From Rhizophlyctis rosea (Eukaryota > Chytridiomycota > Chytridiomycetes > Rhizophlyctidales > Rhizophlyctidaceae), in assembly GCA_027596075.1 (NCBI GenBank), contig JADGJC010000391.1, forward strand, positions 1 through 33,492: a stretch of DNA of 33,492 nucleotides, given 5' to 3'. The number at the start of each line of letters is the position of its first letter. The first letter of the stretch is position 1. The notes under the pieces are model-generated. The model had not been told where the DNA came from. It ran no database searches and saw only the letters and a program-made list of their open reading frames with translations. This document shows positions 11,268 through 21,929 of this stretch, one piece after another. A program made the position numbers and the translations under genes.

Positions 11268-13106
11268 AGGTTGATACATACATTGACGTGTCCACTGAAC
11301 TATTACAATTAGCTAAATCAAGCACCTACACACCCACCCATCCCCACACACCAAAACCAAATCATTACAACTAGCTAACGTTCCACCCACCCACCCAACC
11401 TTCCATCCGTCCATCATCCCCACCTCGCGTGCCCCCTGGCCCTATCCCACCTCGTTCAGCCTATCAGGGCCAAGCAGAATCAGCCCATCATCAAGAGTGA
11501 ATGTGGATGACGAGGGAAACAGTCGTAGGCAATCTTTGACGAACACATCAGGCGCCCACAAAAAGGAGCAAACCATGATATTTCCGAACAGGGCAGACAG
11601 TCCCATCACTCGTCAGGGATCATGCTGAACTTTGGGTCCCTCAGCGTTCTCATTGGGAGGCATCAGTCTCCCAAAAGGATCATGCTGAACAGGTCCAACC
11701 CCATGATAGTTCCTCTGGCATCAGTCACACACCTCCGAGCTCACGCAAGACTGACCACCACCATTCTCTCGTTTGTGTGCCCACCCAGTGTTAGTCTCCT
11801 CCCTGCCCCGTCGTCATCCGCAAGTAAGAACGCGGGAAACTTAACTGATCTGTAGTTTCTTAGACATCATCCAAGTATCCGGCGATGCAAACCCACCCAG
11901 GTGCAAACGAAAAAGAGAAGAATCAAAAAAAACGAAAGAAGCCAAAAATACAGCAACGAAGCACAATGAAAGCAAATGCTCCTACCGTCACACTGACACT
12001 AACGCGGATCATTCCACCAGCGCGACGCCGCTTTGCGCTCATCGGTTAGCCAGTTTGTCGGCCCCAACGCGTTTAGCAGGCAAAATGCCTTGCACGCATT
12101 CAGAGGATCCGAAATGTTCTTCTCCTGAGGTGTGGAGAGTAACATTGAGCCGCGTCGGTCGCCCGACGTGGGTGGCCGCGAAAAGCCGCGCTTATTGCGC
12201 TGGGAACGAGCATGCGGAGGCAGGGGATTCGACTCTTGGAGGCCAACCGAGGCACTGCGGCTTTCTTGAGGTCGAGCTATACAAAATTTTCGAGTAGGTC
12301 TATCCACCTCCATGTGCGGAGAGGTTTACGAGCCTAATCGTAGTGACGGTGGACGCTTGTGTGGCTTGGGCGGGCAATAGAGGGAGCCAAAAAACAGTAA
12401 AAGTGAGCTCCCCGCACCAAAAGAAAGAGAGCTCCCCGTTATCATGATACAGATGTCAATAGTCCATGCCTCGCGATGGTGTGTCTCGCGTGCGCCATCC
12501 CGGAGCCGAAGCAAACGCCTACCTTTAAATACCTGGCGATTTGTTGCCTACAAATGAAGAGAAGTAGATAATAACAGGTTTCGAGAAAAGTTGGCAAGCA
12601 ATACGATATCTGCAGGCAGCCGCGTTAGCCGTCCAAAAAAAAGGACGGCCGTCGGCCCAGCATCGGGACCCCTCGACCGGGTGAGTTACTCGGAAGCGAA
12701 CCTAGGTTATGCTGTAACTATTCGCTGTTCACCAACACACTCTAAGCGATTGATAGTTATCGGGAAAGGTTGACAGCACAAGGCGTCGTCGGGGAGGTCA
12801 TTCAAGGGAGGCATTCGGGTCGACGACTGCTTGTGGACGTGCGACTGGATCGCCTTCAGACTTGTTGAAAGTAAGGCCAAACCCCACCAGCATCTGACCA
12901 GCATCCATCAAATAAATCCAGTAATGCAATCACCATGCACCACACTATTTGAATTTATTTGGTTTCCCAAACGATGCAACTTTGGATCCGGGTTGCGGGG
13001 TTCATCGGGGCAAGTGGCAAGTCATGAAGTTAGCGATGAGGCTTCCTTCCCGAATACTTCCGCCCATTGCTTCAATTACATCACCACGTCCCACCATGAA
13101 ATCAAT
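11268..13106. other. Intergenic region, partly low-complexity
   Basis: No gene is recognised. Around 11300-11410 there is C/A-rich simple sequence with cacccaccca-type repeats and two near copies of attacaa(t/c)tagctaa. A 14-base word, ggatcatgctgaac, occurs twice at about 11617 and 11678, and gagctcccc occurs twice near 12405 and 12430. Its right end holds the 3' flank of HEXXH gene B and a perfect hairpin at 12628-12649. Confidence 0.45.
12628..12649. repeat. Perfect inverted repeat with A8 loop
   Basis: GCCGTCC is followed by eight A and then GGACGGC, a 7-bp GC-rich hairpin with no mismatch. It lies about 460 bp beyond the stop of the minus-strand gene B. A role in 3'-end formation is possible but not shown; read on the minus strand it has a T8 loop rather than a T-tail. 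Confidence 0.5.
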
Positions 13107-14193
13107 TTACATACTCTTTTTGGGAGCGACTTCGAAATACTGTTGTCCGGCTCCGGATAGTGAAAACAGTCTCTCACCAGGATCTTCTTCCTCCTCCTTG
13201 TCTGGGAAAGTCTCCTCATCCTCCTCCTCATCCTCCTCCTCGGCCTCTCCGATGGAAAAGGAGCCGGCCCTGAAGCTTCTGTAACCCTTTGGGCTGGTAA
13301 AAGGGACAAAGGTGGATGTATCCAATGGCAGCGTTGCAGTCCCTATTTGATACATGAATGCTGCATCCACCATTTCTGCACTCATGAACTCACCAGAAAA
13401 CAACTCGTAAATTTTCTTGCTTGATACCTCCCAATCTGTTTCATCCTCCTTCCTTATCACCATATGACTCAGCTGAAATAAAGCAGACTCAACAAAAACA
13501 CAAAAGAAAGCAAGGAAGGAAAATAAAAAAAGTGGGGAGAACAAGTTTCCAAGGATGTTTCCCACATACCATCCACTTGCTCTTTCCAAACCACAGAACT
13601 CTGCCCCCAAACAATTTATATTCCACATAGAATCCGGCTTCTCCAACGATTCTGGCCCAAACCAAGTCTGGATGGGATTTCCAGCCGACTCCGTGAATCA
13701 TCGTCCCTAGCCAATGTGCCACCTCGTGAGAGTAGGTTACAGAGGCAGCCACAGATAGGTAGGTGAGGTGCTCAGGTTTTGTAGATTTGATCTTATGCGC
13801 AAGCTTCAAGCCCAAGGAATCAGTCAAGGGATGGGGGGATAAATTGAAGTCTAGAAATTGTAAATTTCTTACAGTGGTTCTCATGAATATGAAGTTTTTG
13901 TCGTCTCCGCTTCTGACGTGCCAGCCCCATGACTTAGGATCGTTTCTAAAGAAATGAAGTTCCGGACGGGATTTGAGGAGCTTTTCCTCCAGAAGCTTGC
14001 TTTCCTCCTCATTAGGCGTATTGTCAGATGGTTCTTTGCGGATCACATTCACATAGGCGGCGCGAGCGCTTTCTTTAGAGAACCACTGGTGATGCACTCG
14101 GTAAGGGATTTGATACAAACGAGATGTAGGGGGAGCAAGGTTTAAATTGTAGTCCGCGTCAGGGGTGAAGTCATGAACGTGGATAGTTGCCAT
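13107..14193 (-). CDS. HEXXH-motif (gluzincin-like) putative metallopeptidase, gene B
   Basis: This two-exon gene has exons 14193-13570 and 13472-13107, joined in phase 0 across a 97-nt intron (donor GTATGT, acceptor TTTCAG), giving about 329 residues. The start is the ATG at 14193 (MATIHVHDF); the few codons upstream lack an ATG. HEVAH lies at residues 156-160 and E185-A-G 24 residues after it, a likely zinc site of HEXXH...E type. The block EAGFYVEYKLFGG is shared with gene A (559-1656), as is the intron position just after it. The C-terminal exon ends with an acidic run (EEEDEEEDEE) coded by GAG/GAA repeats, then 35 more residues. No signal peptide or membrane segment is seen. It is divergent from eL42. 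The family is probably fungal-specific; catalytic function is inferred, and the acidic tail could instead mark a chromatin- or protein-binding role. Confidence 0.74.
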
Positions 14194-14806
14194 GGCTAAG
14201 AGCTGCAAAGTAGTGTTCGGGTACGAGGGAGTAATTTCGTCAGCAGCTCAGAAGACTACCTTTGGTTGGCGGAGCGTGCGAAATGCGAAGTGGGGACAAA
14301 AAGCAGCAAAAGCTCGGCAATGCAACAATGTGCGAGCTTTGGTGAACTGGTCGCTGCTGGCTGGACACCGCGGGTCGCAATGCAGGGGGGACACCACGTG
14401 CAGATCACGCGTCTCAGCCATTTCTAGACTACACCGCCTCCGGACCCAGTTTGGTGTGGTGGAAGCAGGCCAAACCCACTGGCATCCATCAAGAGTGAGA
14501 TTTCACATAGGACGTTGCAATCTCCATCTCTCTGACGGAGCGCACACTGAGGTACTGTCATCGAATCCATCCATCCATCATGGAGGGGGAGAGAAGGATG
14601 TAGGGGGGAGCTATGCCGGTTTTCGAGGGAACGACAGATGACGGAGGACGGATGGATGGGTTGGAGTTCGAGGGTTGGGAATGGAGGTCCATGGTCGTCA
14701 ATGCGATGGAACTTCGGACTGGTGGAGATTGGTGGAGAGCACATGGACATTTCCAACACCCAACTGACCACGCTTGTTCAATTCCCACAGGTCATAAACC
14801 GGCAAG
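14194..14806. promoter_or_regulatory. Divergent promoter region, gene B / eL42
   Basis: This 613-bp region must carry both promoters. Near the eL42 start a strong 3' splice signal (cttgttcaattcccacag, ending at 14790) suggests an intron in the 5' untranslated region of eL42; I could not fix its donor. Purine-rich repeats of ggatgg/ggagg type occupy 14580-14690. No TATA box is evident. Confidence 0.35.
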
Positions 14807-15396
14807 ATGGTCAACATTGTACGTATCCGCTCCGCACTCATATTTACATATCCCAATCCTGGCATCCCATAACACAAACTCACACTTCCCATGCCTTCCA
14901 CCAGCCCAAAACCCGCAACACCTACTGCAAGGGTAAGAAGTGCCAAAAGCACACCCCTCACAAGGTGACCCAATACAAGACCGGCAAGGCGTCTTTGTTC
15001 GCTCAGGGTATGTCTTTGGCGAATCTGGTTGTGGACTTCACATTCGTCAGTGGTGGGCTCACGAATGGCCGAACTCCTACCTTCTAGGTAAGCGCCGTTA
15101 CGACCGGAAGCAAAGCGGTTACGGTGGTCAGACCAAGCCCGTCTTCCACAAGAAGGCCAAGACCACCAAGAAGATCGTCCTCCGTCTCGAATGCACCGCC
15201 TGCAAGTACAAGCACCAAATCGCCCTCAAGCGGTGCAAGCACTTCGAGCTCGGTGGTGACAAGAAGCAGAGGGGTGGGTGTTTTGGTTGCACGTCGTTTT
15301 GGATTCTTTGCGTTTTGAATTTGGAAAAGCGGGGCGAATATTGACTTACTGAAATTTTTGTGTTTTTTGTTTACAGGTGCCGCTCTCCAGTTCTAA
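14807..15396 (+). CDS. RPL42: 60S ribosomal protein eL42 (L44/L36a family)
   Basis: Large-subunit ribosomal protein located at the E-site. Four exons: 14807-14818, 14905-15007, 15088-15273 and 15377-15396. The first codes only MVNI. Introns are 86, 80 and 103 nt, and the spliced product is 106 residues, the standard length. Recognisable blocks are [30 protein letters not shown] and [12 protein letters not shown], ending GAALQF. The zinc-ribbon cysteines are C12, C17, and the later LECTAC pair with RCKHF. Residue 56 is Pro (in GGQTKP), the form found in cycloheximide-sensitive yeasts; Gln at this site gives resistance in several fungi. It is transcribed away from gene B and towards the SR-type gene. 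Confidence 0.97.
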
Positions 15397-16009
15397 GCTG
15401 GTTTCCTTTTTTTCTCTGTTGCCGTCGTTGTGGTGTGCCGTCATTGCTTCTCCGGCTTGGGTTTGGGAGTCGGCTCAGGCTTGGCTGTATGAAATATGAT
15501 CACTTTTTCAGACTCTAATCATTGAGTTGACGAAGAATTGGTCGTTATGAGAGTGATGTGGATGCTTTGATGGCGGGGCAATGGTTGGGAGCTGTGGGTG
15601 GGATTCCGGTGGATGTGACGGTCGATGTCATTTGAATGTGTGGAAGTTGGGGATTGGGACCTGGTGGGAGTCTCGTGGGAAGGTTGGGGTGCTCGATTTG
15701 ACGCCGGGGATTCTGGGAAAGGATGCATTTGGAGATCCCGAATTGCGCACATAAGGAGGTCAACAATTCCATGGGATGCGTCCGCATAAGGATCGACAGT
15801 GTGGGAGTTTCGGCAAATATGGTCATCGTGGGGAGGGTCTGTCCATATGATTTTATCCAAATTTCCATTGATGGCGCATTTCATGATTTTCCTCCGAACG
15901 ATGACGGATAATGTATCACGTTGCGATATTCAATATTATGGTACAGCATTGTCCTACAGCGATCCAAGCAAACTCCCATATGAAGCCCAAGTCAACCTCC
16001 ATCACTGAA
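15397..16009. other. Convergent intergenic region
   Basis: About 610 bases lie between the eL42 stop and the SR-type gene stop. They hold both 3' untranslated regions. Open frames on the minus strand (15519-15884) read as His/Pro/Ser-rich low-complexity peptides and are not convincing genes. Confidence 0.45.
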
Positions 16010-17378
16010 TCACCCATCTGCACTCTCTCGCTTGCAGGATTGACTTGACAACGCTTGGGTAGTACCAGACGGAATTGTCATCTAATGCAGCATATAAACT
16101 CAAAGTTGTCAGATATGACAAAGACGTCCCTTACCATCAAAATCCCCTTGATCCGCTCCACCTGCCCCTCCCATCTCCTCTTCTCTTCCGCAAACCTCTT
16201 CTTCTCATCCGCAAATCTCCGCTTCTCATCCTCAAACTCGCGTTCCTTACTCTCAAACTCCTCCCTCCACTCGCGCTTCGATTCTTCAAACTCCGCCATC
16301 CACTTCCGCCTCGACAATCTGAGCTCTTCGACCCATCCGCGTTTGAATCCCTCGATGTAATTCATCAATTTTTGGGTGTGGTTGTCGACGTCTTGTTGGG
16401 TGAGGAAGTTCGAGTGGGCCTTTGGGACGAAGATGTCGGGAGTTGTGCTTCTCGTCTCGCGTTTGAGTTTTTTGGATTCGATTATTGGACTGTGGGAGGA
16501 CGAGCGCTTCCTCTTCGTGGAGTGGTTCGAGAGACTCGATATGTCATGTGGAGCGGAAGTCTTGTATTCAGATTTTGGATGGGCGATATCGTCCCGGATC
16601 GCGGATCGTCGAGGACTCCTTTCCAGCGAGGACATAGAGTGAATTTGGTTTCGGCTCACGGAACGAGATGTGTCTTTCGCACGGCCGTAACCTCGAGACG
16701 GGAAGTTCTCCTTGTCACGCATCGATGTGGGGTCAGCATGGTGACTCCGTGAAGAACGTGGAGACGTCGAATGCGAGTAACCATGCTGTGAGGATGAAGA
16801 GCGGCTTCGGTCATGATTTCGAGAGCGTCGATGTTCGCTTTCGTTCCACACTCGGGAGTTTGAGGTTGAGCGATCTTGGGAGCCGTTTCGCTTGGAGTAG
16901 AATTCCCACTTGGGAGTGGGACCATGAGTAGACCACTGATCGATGTCGTGGACTCATCAACGGATTGATCAGTGAGCCAAAACGGCTGTCATGACCGACG
17001 TACTTGAACGCGCAAAAGTTGTCCGTCAACGGTATGCTGCCTGCAGTATGCCTCTTCAGCATCCCTGTAATCTTCGTATTCGATGAAGGCGAAGGGCCTG
17101 TGTACGCTATATGAGCTCTCTGGTCCAACTCTTGCACCGCGGTCTATCACCGATCCGGAAAAGCTCACATGGGATGGATTTTGCCATCACGACGCGTGAT
17201 GAAGTCGCAGCGAACAAGTTTGCCGTATCTAAGAATGGAATGACCGGTGTCGAGCGTCAATCAAAGAATGGGTAGAACCAAACATATTCACAAACTTTCT
17301 GAATTCGTCTTCCAAGTCTTTGTGGTAAGTCCTGGGATTGATTCTATCCACGAACAGGGTGGTGTTTCGTGCAGACAT
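16010..17378 (-). CDS. RRM protein with RS-rich region and C-terminal coiled coil
   Basis: SR-like RNA-binding protein assembled from five exons: 17378-17296, 17228-17169, 17097-17004, 16935-16135 and 16081-16010, about 369 residues. Introns are 67, 71, 68 and 53 nt. An RRM fills residues 6-79, with RNP2-like LFVDRI and RNP1-like MPFAFIEY and a KYGKLVRCDFITRR segment; phases agree only when the short introns are removed. Residues about 90-210 are rich in Arg/Ser (HRRSRNHDRSRSSSSQ, SPRSSRSHH) with basic KRKR and KKLKR signals, pointing to the nucleus. Residues about 250-345 form a charged coiled coil (repeated EFEDEKRRFADEKKRF-type heptads). The last exon is weak: skipping that splice extends the frame into the intron by 17 codons. 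Likely role is pre-mRNA splicing or export. The domain order (RRM, RS, coiled coil) differs from short classical SR proteins. Confidence 0.78.
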
Positions 17379-18025
17379 TCTTGGCGTGGCTATCTGGTGA
17401 GATAAGTCCTTCTGGCGATTCTTAGGAAAGACTTTTATGCGGCAGGATTGTATACCGGTAGCGAAAGGGCAAACGTCTACCGCGCAGCTCTTCTGAGGCT
17501 TTTCGCCGTTGGTTAGAATATTATATATAGTGTATATTTGACACGATGCGGTAGACTGAGGAAGAGCGTGGGAAAGCAGATGGGAAGAGGGGAAAGGTGG
17601 GAAGAAAGTGTGGTGCCATTTCGGGGCTGTTTCAGGCTGCTTTTGAGTCTGTGACTCCAGTCGGGGGTTACGAGGTTTGGAGGTCTAGCTGACGTTAGCA
17701 CTAAGAGAACACGTGATGTCTATTCAGTAAATCCGCGGAAGAACCTTTTGGCAGGTTGTCGCCATCCCCGTTCAATTTGTCAGCCACCATCCCTTTCGCC
17801 ATTTCTCGCGTCGGACAGCAAACGCGTCGCGCAGTCGAGCGTGGAGCGTCCTGTCGCTGGCCCTGCTCGTGCCTAACAAAAGTGCAGCCCCCTTCATGAC
17901 AGACCATCGCGTCAAAATATATAAATGGCAGCAGGTGCCCTCACGTTTGCACCAACAGGTTCAACATCACCCAGCATCACTTCTCTGATATAACAACACA
18001 ACATTTCATTACACCATCCCAAACA
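17379..18025. promoter_or_regulatory. Divergent promoter region, SR-type gene / aldo-keto reductase
   Basis: This 647-bp region serves two divergent genes. A CACGTG E-box lies at about 17710-17715 and a TATATAAAT sequence at about 17918-17926. A tgacgtta (CRE-like) word lies near 17690. Confidence 0.4.
17918..17926 (+). promoter_or_regulatory. TATA box, aldo-keto reductase gene
   Basis: TATATAAAT lies about 100 bp before the ATG at 18026. This is a normal TATA-to-start distance for a fungal gene with a short leader, and there is no competing TATA closer to the start. Confidence 0.5.
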
Positions 18026-19056
18026 ATGACCCAAAACCTCGAAATCGTCTTCGGCGCCGCCGCCTTCTGGGAAGCCAACCAAATCGACTACGCCAAGGAA
18101 ATCCTCCCGGTACTGGAGCGCCTCAACATCAAGCGTCTCGACACTGCGCGCATCTACAACGAGAGTGAAAATATTTTGGGTCAATTGAAAGCTAGCGAGA
18201 AGTTCATCATTGACACCAAAGTTCCCGGGTTTGCTCCCAAGACGCAGACCAAGGAGGCGGTGTACGCTGCTCAGAAGAAGTCGTTCGAGTTGTTGAAGGT
18301 CGATCAAGTAAGTTTCAAATGCTCGAACATCTGCCATTTTGTCTTTTCAGAATCAATGTAAACATTTACTGACCGTCCCCAATTACTTACCAGGTCGACA
18401 TTTACTATCTCCACTCCCCGGACTCCGAAACCCCCATCGAAGAAACCCTCGCCGCCATCAACGATCTCCACAAACAAGGAAAATTCAAACGCTTCGGCCT
18501 CTCAAACTTCTCCCCCGAAGGCGTCGAAACAGTCTACAACCACGCAAAAGCCCATGGATACGTCCTCCCCACAGTCTACCAAGGAAACTACAACCCTGTA
18601 GCCCGCCACATCGAATCCGACCTCTTCCCCGTCCTCCGCAAACTCAACATTGCATTCTTCGTCTACTCCCCAATCGCTGGTGGATTCCTCTCCAAAACTG
18701 TTGACGACATTGTGAATGGTGGCAAGGGACGGTGGGCGAAGGGTGGGTTGTACCAGCAACTTTACAACCGTCCGAAGGTGTTGGAAGGGTTGAAGGAGTG
18801 GAACGATATTGCCAAAGATACGGGTATCACTGGGGCGGAGTTGGCGTATCGGTGGGTGGCATACCATTCCGCGGTGAAGGCTTCGTATGGGGATGCGGTC
18901 ATTGTTGGGGCGTCGAAGGTTGAGCAGTTGGAGCAGACGATTAAGGGGTTGGAACATGGGCCGTTGCCGAAGGAGGCTGTGGAGAGGATTGGTAAGGTTT
19001 GGGGGTTGGTGAAGGATGATGCGCCTAGGGATAACTATGAGTTGGTTAAGCCTTAA
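18026..19056 (+). CDS. Aldo-keto reductase, AKR7 (aflatoxin aldehyde reductase-like)
   Basis: NADPH-dependent aldehyde/ketone reductase, cytosolic, with exons 18026-18307 and 18394-19056, 314 residues. The 86-nt intron has donor GTAAGT, a TACTGAC branch site and acceptor CCAG. The catalytic tetrad is visible as D39 and Y44 (LDTARIYN), K65 (DTKVPG) and H101 (YLHSPD). FGLSNFSPEGV, PTVYQGNYNP and FVYSPIAGGFL are typical of AKR7 and its fungal relatives, and the C-terminal VGASKVEQLEQTI is the NADPH-binding end of the barrel. Length is normal. Physiological substrate is uncertain: the family reduces dialdehydes and other toxic carbonyls, and proximity to other genes here does not define a pathway. 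It converges on the MFS transporter gene. Confidence 0.95.
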
Positions 19057-20540
19057 AAGATTGGGTTAGTTGTGGCATCCTGTATATAAGTTGTTAAGCG
19101 CAAATATAGACTCGGCTCTTTTTCTTGTATGTCTAGACACATCTTGGAACACTGCTACTGACTTCGGTGACAACTTTGCATCATATTCCATGTCGACAAT
19201 ATCTTGAACACGCGCAGATGCGGCAAAAAAATTGACCATATGTCGTACATTCTATTCAGAATGAGTGGGTGAATGGCCCAATTCGCTGGTTTATGGGTGA
19301 GAAACAAACTTGTCAGCACCAGCTTTGGATAAGCTGGATGTACCACAAGCATCAATCGGCGGTGCCGTACATGCTGGTACCTCTCGGGGACGAAAAGGAA
19401 GGGATGTTAAACTGACAGGATGAAAGGACAAAGCGATCTTATCTTTCTCCCTGTCTAAACGATCTTACGGAACCGTTCGTTGAATCGCCGTAATCTGCGA
19501 AAACACTGAAGCATTGACGCTCTGCAGGTCCAAAATGTGGGGAACCCAGTGAAACGCAAAATGAATCGGTCTTCACCATCTCAGTTGCATCTCATGCAAA
19601 CGTGACACTCAGGCTGAACCCCAAAAATGAGAGGTCCCCAAACTTCTACCCAAGAAGGTCATCCTCCATCTGATTTTCCAGCATCAAAATTCATCATCAG
19701 CACGTGTGAACACACTCTCATAGCGGTATGGATCTCTAGAAATGGTATTGGGGATATGTACTCGATGTGGCAATGGAAGAATTCAATCAAGGCCATGTCG
19801 GTATCATTCCCTACGCTTCCTCATGGCCCTCCATCAGCCCACCACACTCCCCACCACTCACATCCCCATGGGATGAAATGAGATAGGGCCAAAGAACATA
19901 GCGAACATCTTTCTCCCTAGTGGCACCTTGCATTGGCATGGACGACATGGTGAAACAAACTAGGATAGGGAGAAGCATACTAAGCATAAATCGTGTACTT
20001 ACAGTGATTGGAATGCAAACGTGTCAGTACTAGCTTTGGTGCATAGGAAGTGACGAAGTTTTTTACTGTGTGTAGTGCAGACATCTGTGGCATCTCCGTG
20101 TAGCAAAAAAGAAGCGTTTTGGCGGGGTTCGGCCATGACTGTGAATCACAATGACCTTGAAGTGATCATCTGAAGAGTTTTATGATGATATCTGAAGCAA
20201 AGTGTTGATGTTGCTGTTTACTCTGTTTTCATCATAGCGTGGTACATCCGGTCTCACCACATGAGCTTCCGTTCCCTTCCAGTTTGGCATTACCCAAAAA
20301 TATGTCGCCCAAGAATAATGTCACCCGAACACTTCGAAACGGGAAGGAAAGGTCAAGCTTGATGTTGAGGCATGGCCCTTCTGGCAGTTCCGTTTTCACC
20401 TAGCGTACTTGATCACAGAACCAATTGGATTATTCACACTAAAACAATGCTCTGTTGATGATTTGATTATGTACATGATTTGTCTCTTACAAGCAAGGTT
20501 TCCAAACAAAGAGTCCGACAGGTTCCATGTGTTTCATCGC
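19057..20540. other. Intergenic region
   Basis: About 1.5 kb lies between the converging aldo-keto reductase and MFS genes. No coding region is recognised. A short similar word pair, aaacttgtcagcaccagc at 19306 and aaacgtgtcagtactagc at 20017, followed by tttgg in both, hints at an old duplication. Its right part (after about 20409) is where the missing C-terminus of the MFS gene would be expected, and nothing like it is present. Confidence 0.4.
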
Positions 20541-21929
20541 TCAACCTTCCGCCCGTTCCTCCGCCACCCGACTCACCTCGCCACCACCATTCCCCTCCTT
20601 CCTCCCCGTCACATCCCTCCCAGCAACGACCTCCTCCAACTCCATCTTCCCACCAACTTTCCCATCCAAATCCCTCTCACTAACATCCACACCACTCCAC
20701 CACCGTCCTCCCCTCACCCACCCCGGCATCCACCCCCTCTGCAATGGCGTCCTTGCCAGATGTGTCATCAAGGCCGCAAGGATAAAGGCCAGTCCCATAC
20801 CAGAAGCAGTTCGCCAATCCCAATGATACCGAAAAGCCCAATCTCGAAACTGCAAAAAGAAAATCAGCACCATTTTCCCCACACCGTCACAAATGACAGA
20901 TGACCTGTCGCATGCCTACCTATTATACGAAAATGGCTCTTTCCCCAAATGGAACGTCAGATCTGTCCAGAATAGCGTAAAGGCCGCAAATCCGAACCCG
21001 CCGATAATTGCAACTTGCTGCAACACAACTTCTGTCGTTAGGAGCTTCCATAGCGACTTCATGAGTTGGAGGTAGGATGTTGTTGACTTGTGGGAGGGGA
21101 TGTGCGGGATGAGGAAGTAGAGGAGAACTGTGACGGCGGCGTTTAGGCACGCTCCTAGGTAGTAGACTACACGCCTATTCAAGAAGATTTGGTAAATGGC
21201 ATAAACACAACTTGAGGGAAAAAGCAAAAGCCGCGATCATGCATGGGTCAACATACCACTCAGCATAGTTTGCGACCAAACCGGCGACAACGCGAGAGAC
21301 CAGAACTCCCAACATGATGCCACTGACGATGACACCAACAGCCTTGCCTCGTGCATTCTCGGGTGCAAGATCAGCTGCTACGGGGATCATAATCTGTGGT
21401 ACGCATGCTGCCACTCCGATGAAGAACCTATCCAGATGCAGCCATTAGTGAATGTCCTGCGAAAACTTTTTTTTGCATCTCCGCATATTCACTGATCAAC
21501 TCACGAAACAACAATAAACACCGGCAACCAAGGCACAAAACACAACACAACACTCAACACCGTTACAATCCCACACAACACTAATATCAACCGTCTCTGA
21601 TCGACCATATCACCCAACGGCGTGACGAACAGGAGTCCTAGAGCATATCCAACGGTGTTCAACGTTCCGATAAGGGCGATGTCGGATTCCTGAACGTGGA
21701 AGTACTCCGCCATCTGGTTGAGGATTGCTTGGTTCCAATTTGTGTTTGTGACGAGGATGCATCCTGCGAGGGCGAAGAGGTAGATTAGGGCGGGGGTTAG
21801 TTCGGGGCGGGGTTCGGATGGAGCGATGTCAGTGATCTCGTTGGTGTCGGGAGTTAGGGTTGATTGAGACTCGGTGGAGGTGGTGGATGGTGGGTTGTGA
21901 GCAAGTGAGGATTCTGCAGGAGGTGACAT
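20541..21929 (-). CDS. MFS transporter, C-terminally truncated or decayed
   Basis: Major facilitator superfamily exporter of a DHA-like type. Exons 21929-21505, 21427-21257 and 21174-20920 are well supported, with introns of 77 and 82 nt. After a 50-residue hydrophilic N-terminus come membrane helices from LTPALIYLFALAGCILV onward. The MFS motif A, GDMVDQRRL, follows TM2. TM4-5 (AGLVANYAEW) and TM6-7 regions are present up to FGFAAFTLFWTDLTFHLG. Exon 4 starts at 20849 with FEIGLFGIIGIG (start of TM8), but the frame then meets a stop at about 20768. Alternatively a 62-nt intron (20800-20739) joins a Gly/Arg/Glu-rich tail ending at 20541, giving 365 residues. Either way the last four helices are absent. 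A different frame in the same place reads GMGLAFILAALM, so a frameshift may have broken the gene. Substrate unknown. Confidence 0.72.

Noticed and set aside
14192..14641. A 149-codon plus-strand frame (MAKSCKVVFG...) starting on the CATG that also holds gene B's start
   Set aside because: It lies in the shared promoter region of gene B and eL42, shows no family motif, and runs into purine-rich simple sequence. The shared CATG start is a palindrome effect.
16075..16752. A 225-codon plus-strand frame rich in Leu, Pro and Phe
   Set aside because: It is the antisense shadow of the Arg/Ser/Glu-rich exon of the SR-type gene. Its composition is what the reverse of charged coiled-coil codons gives.
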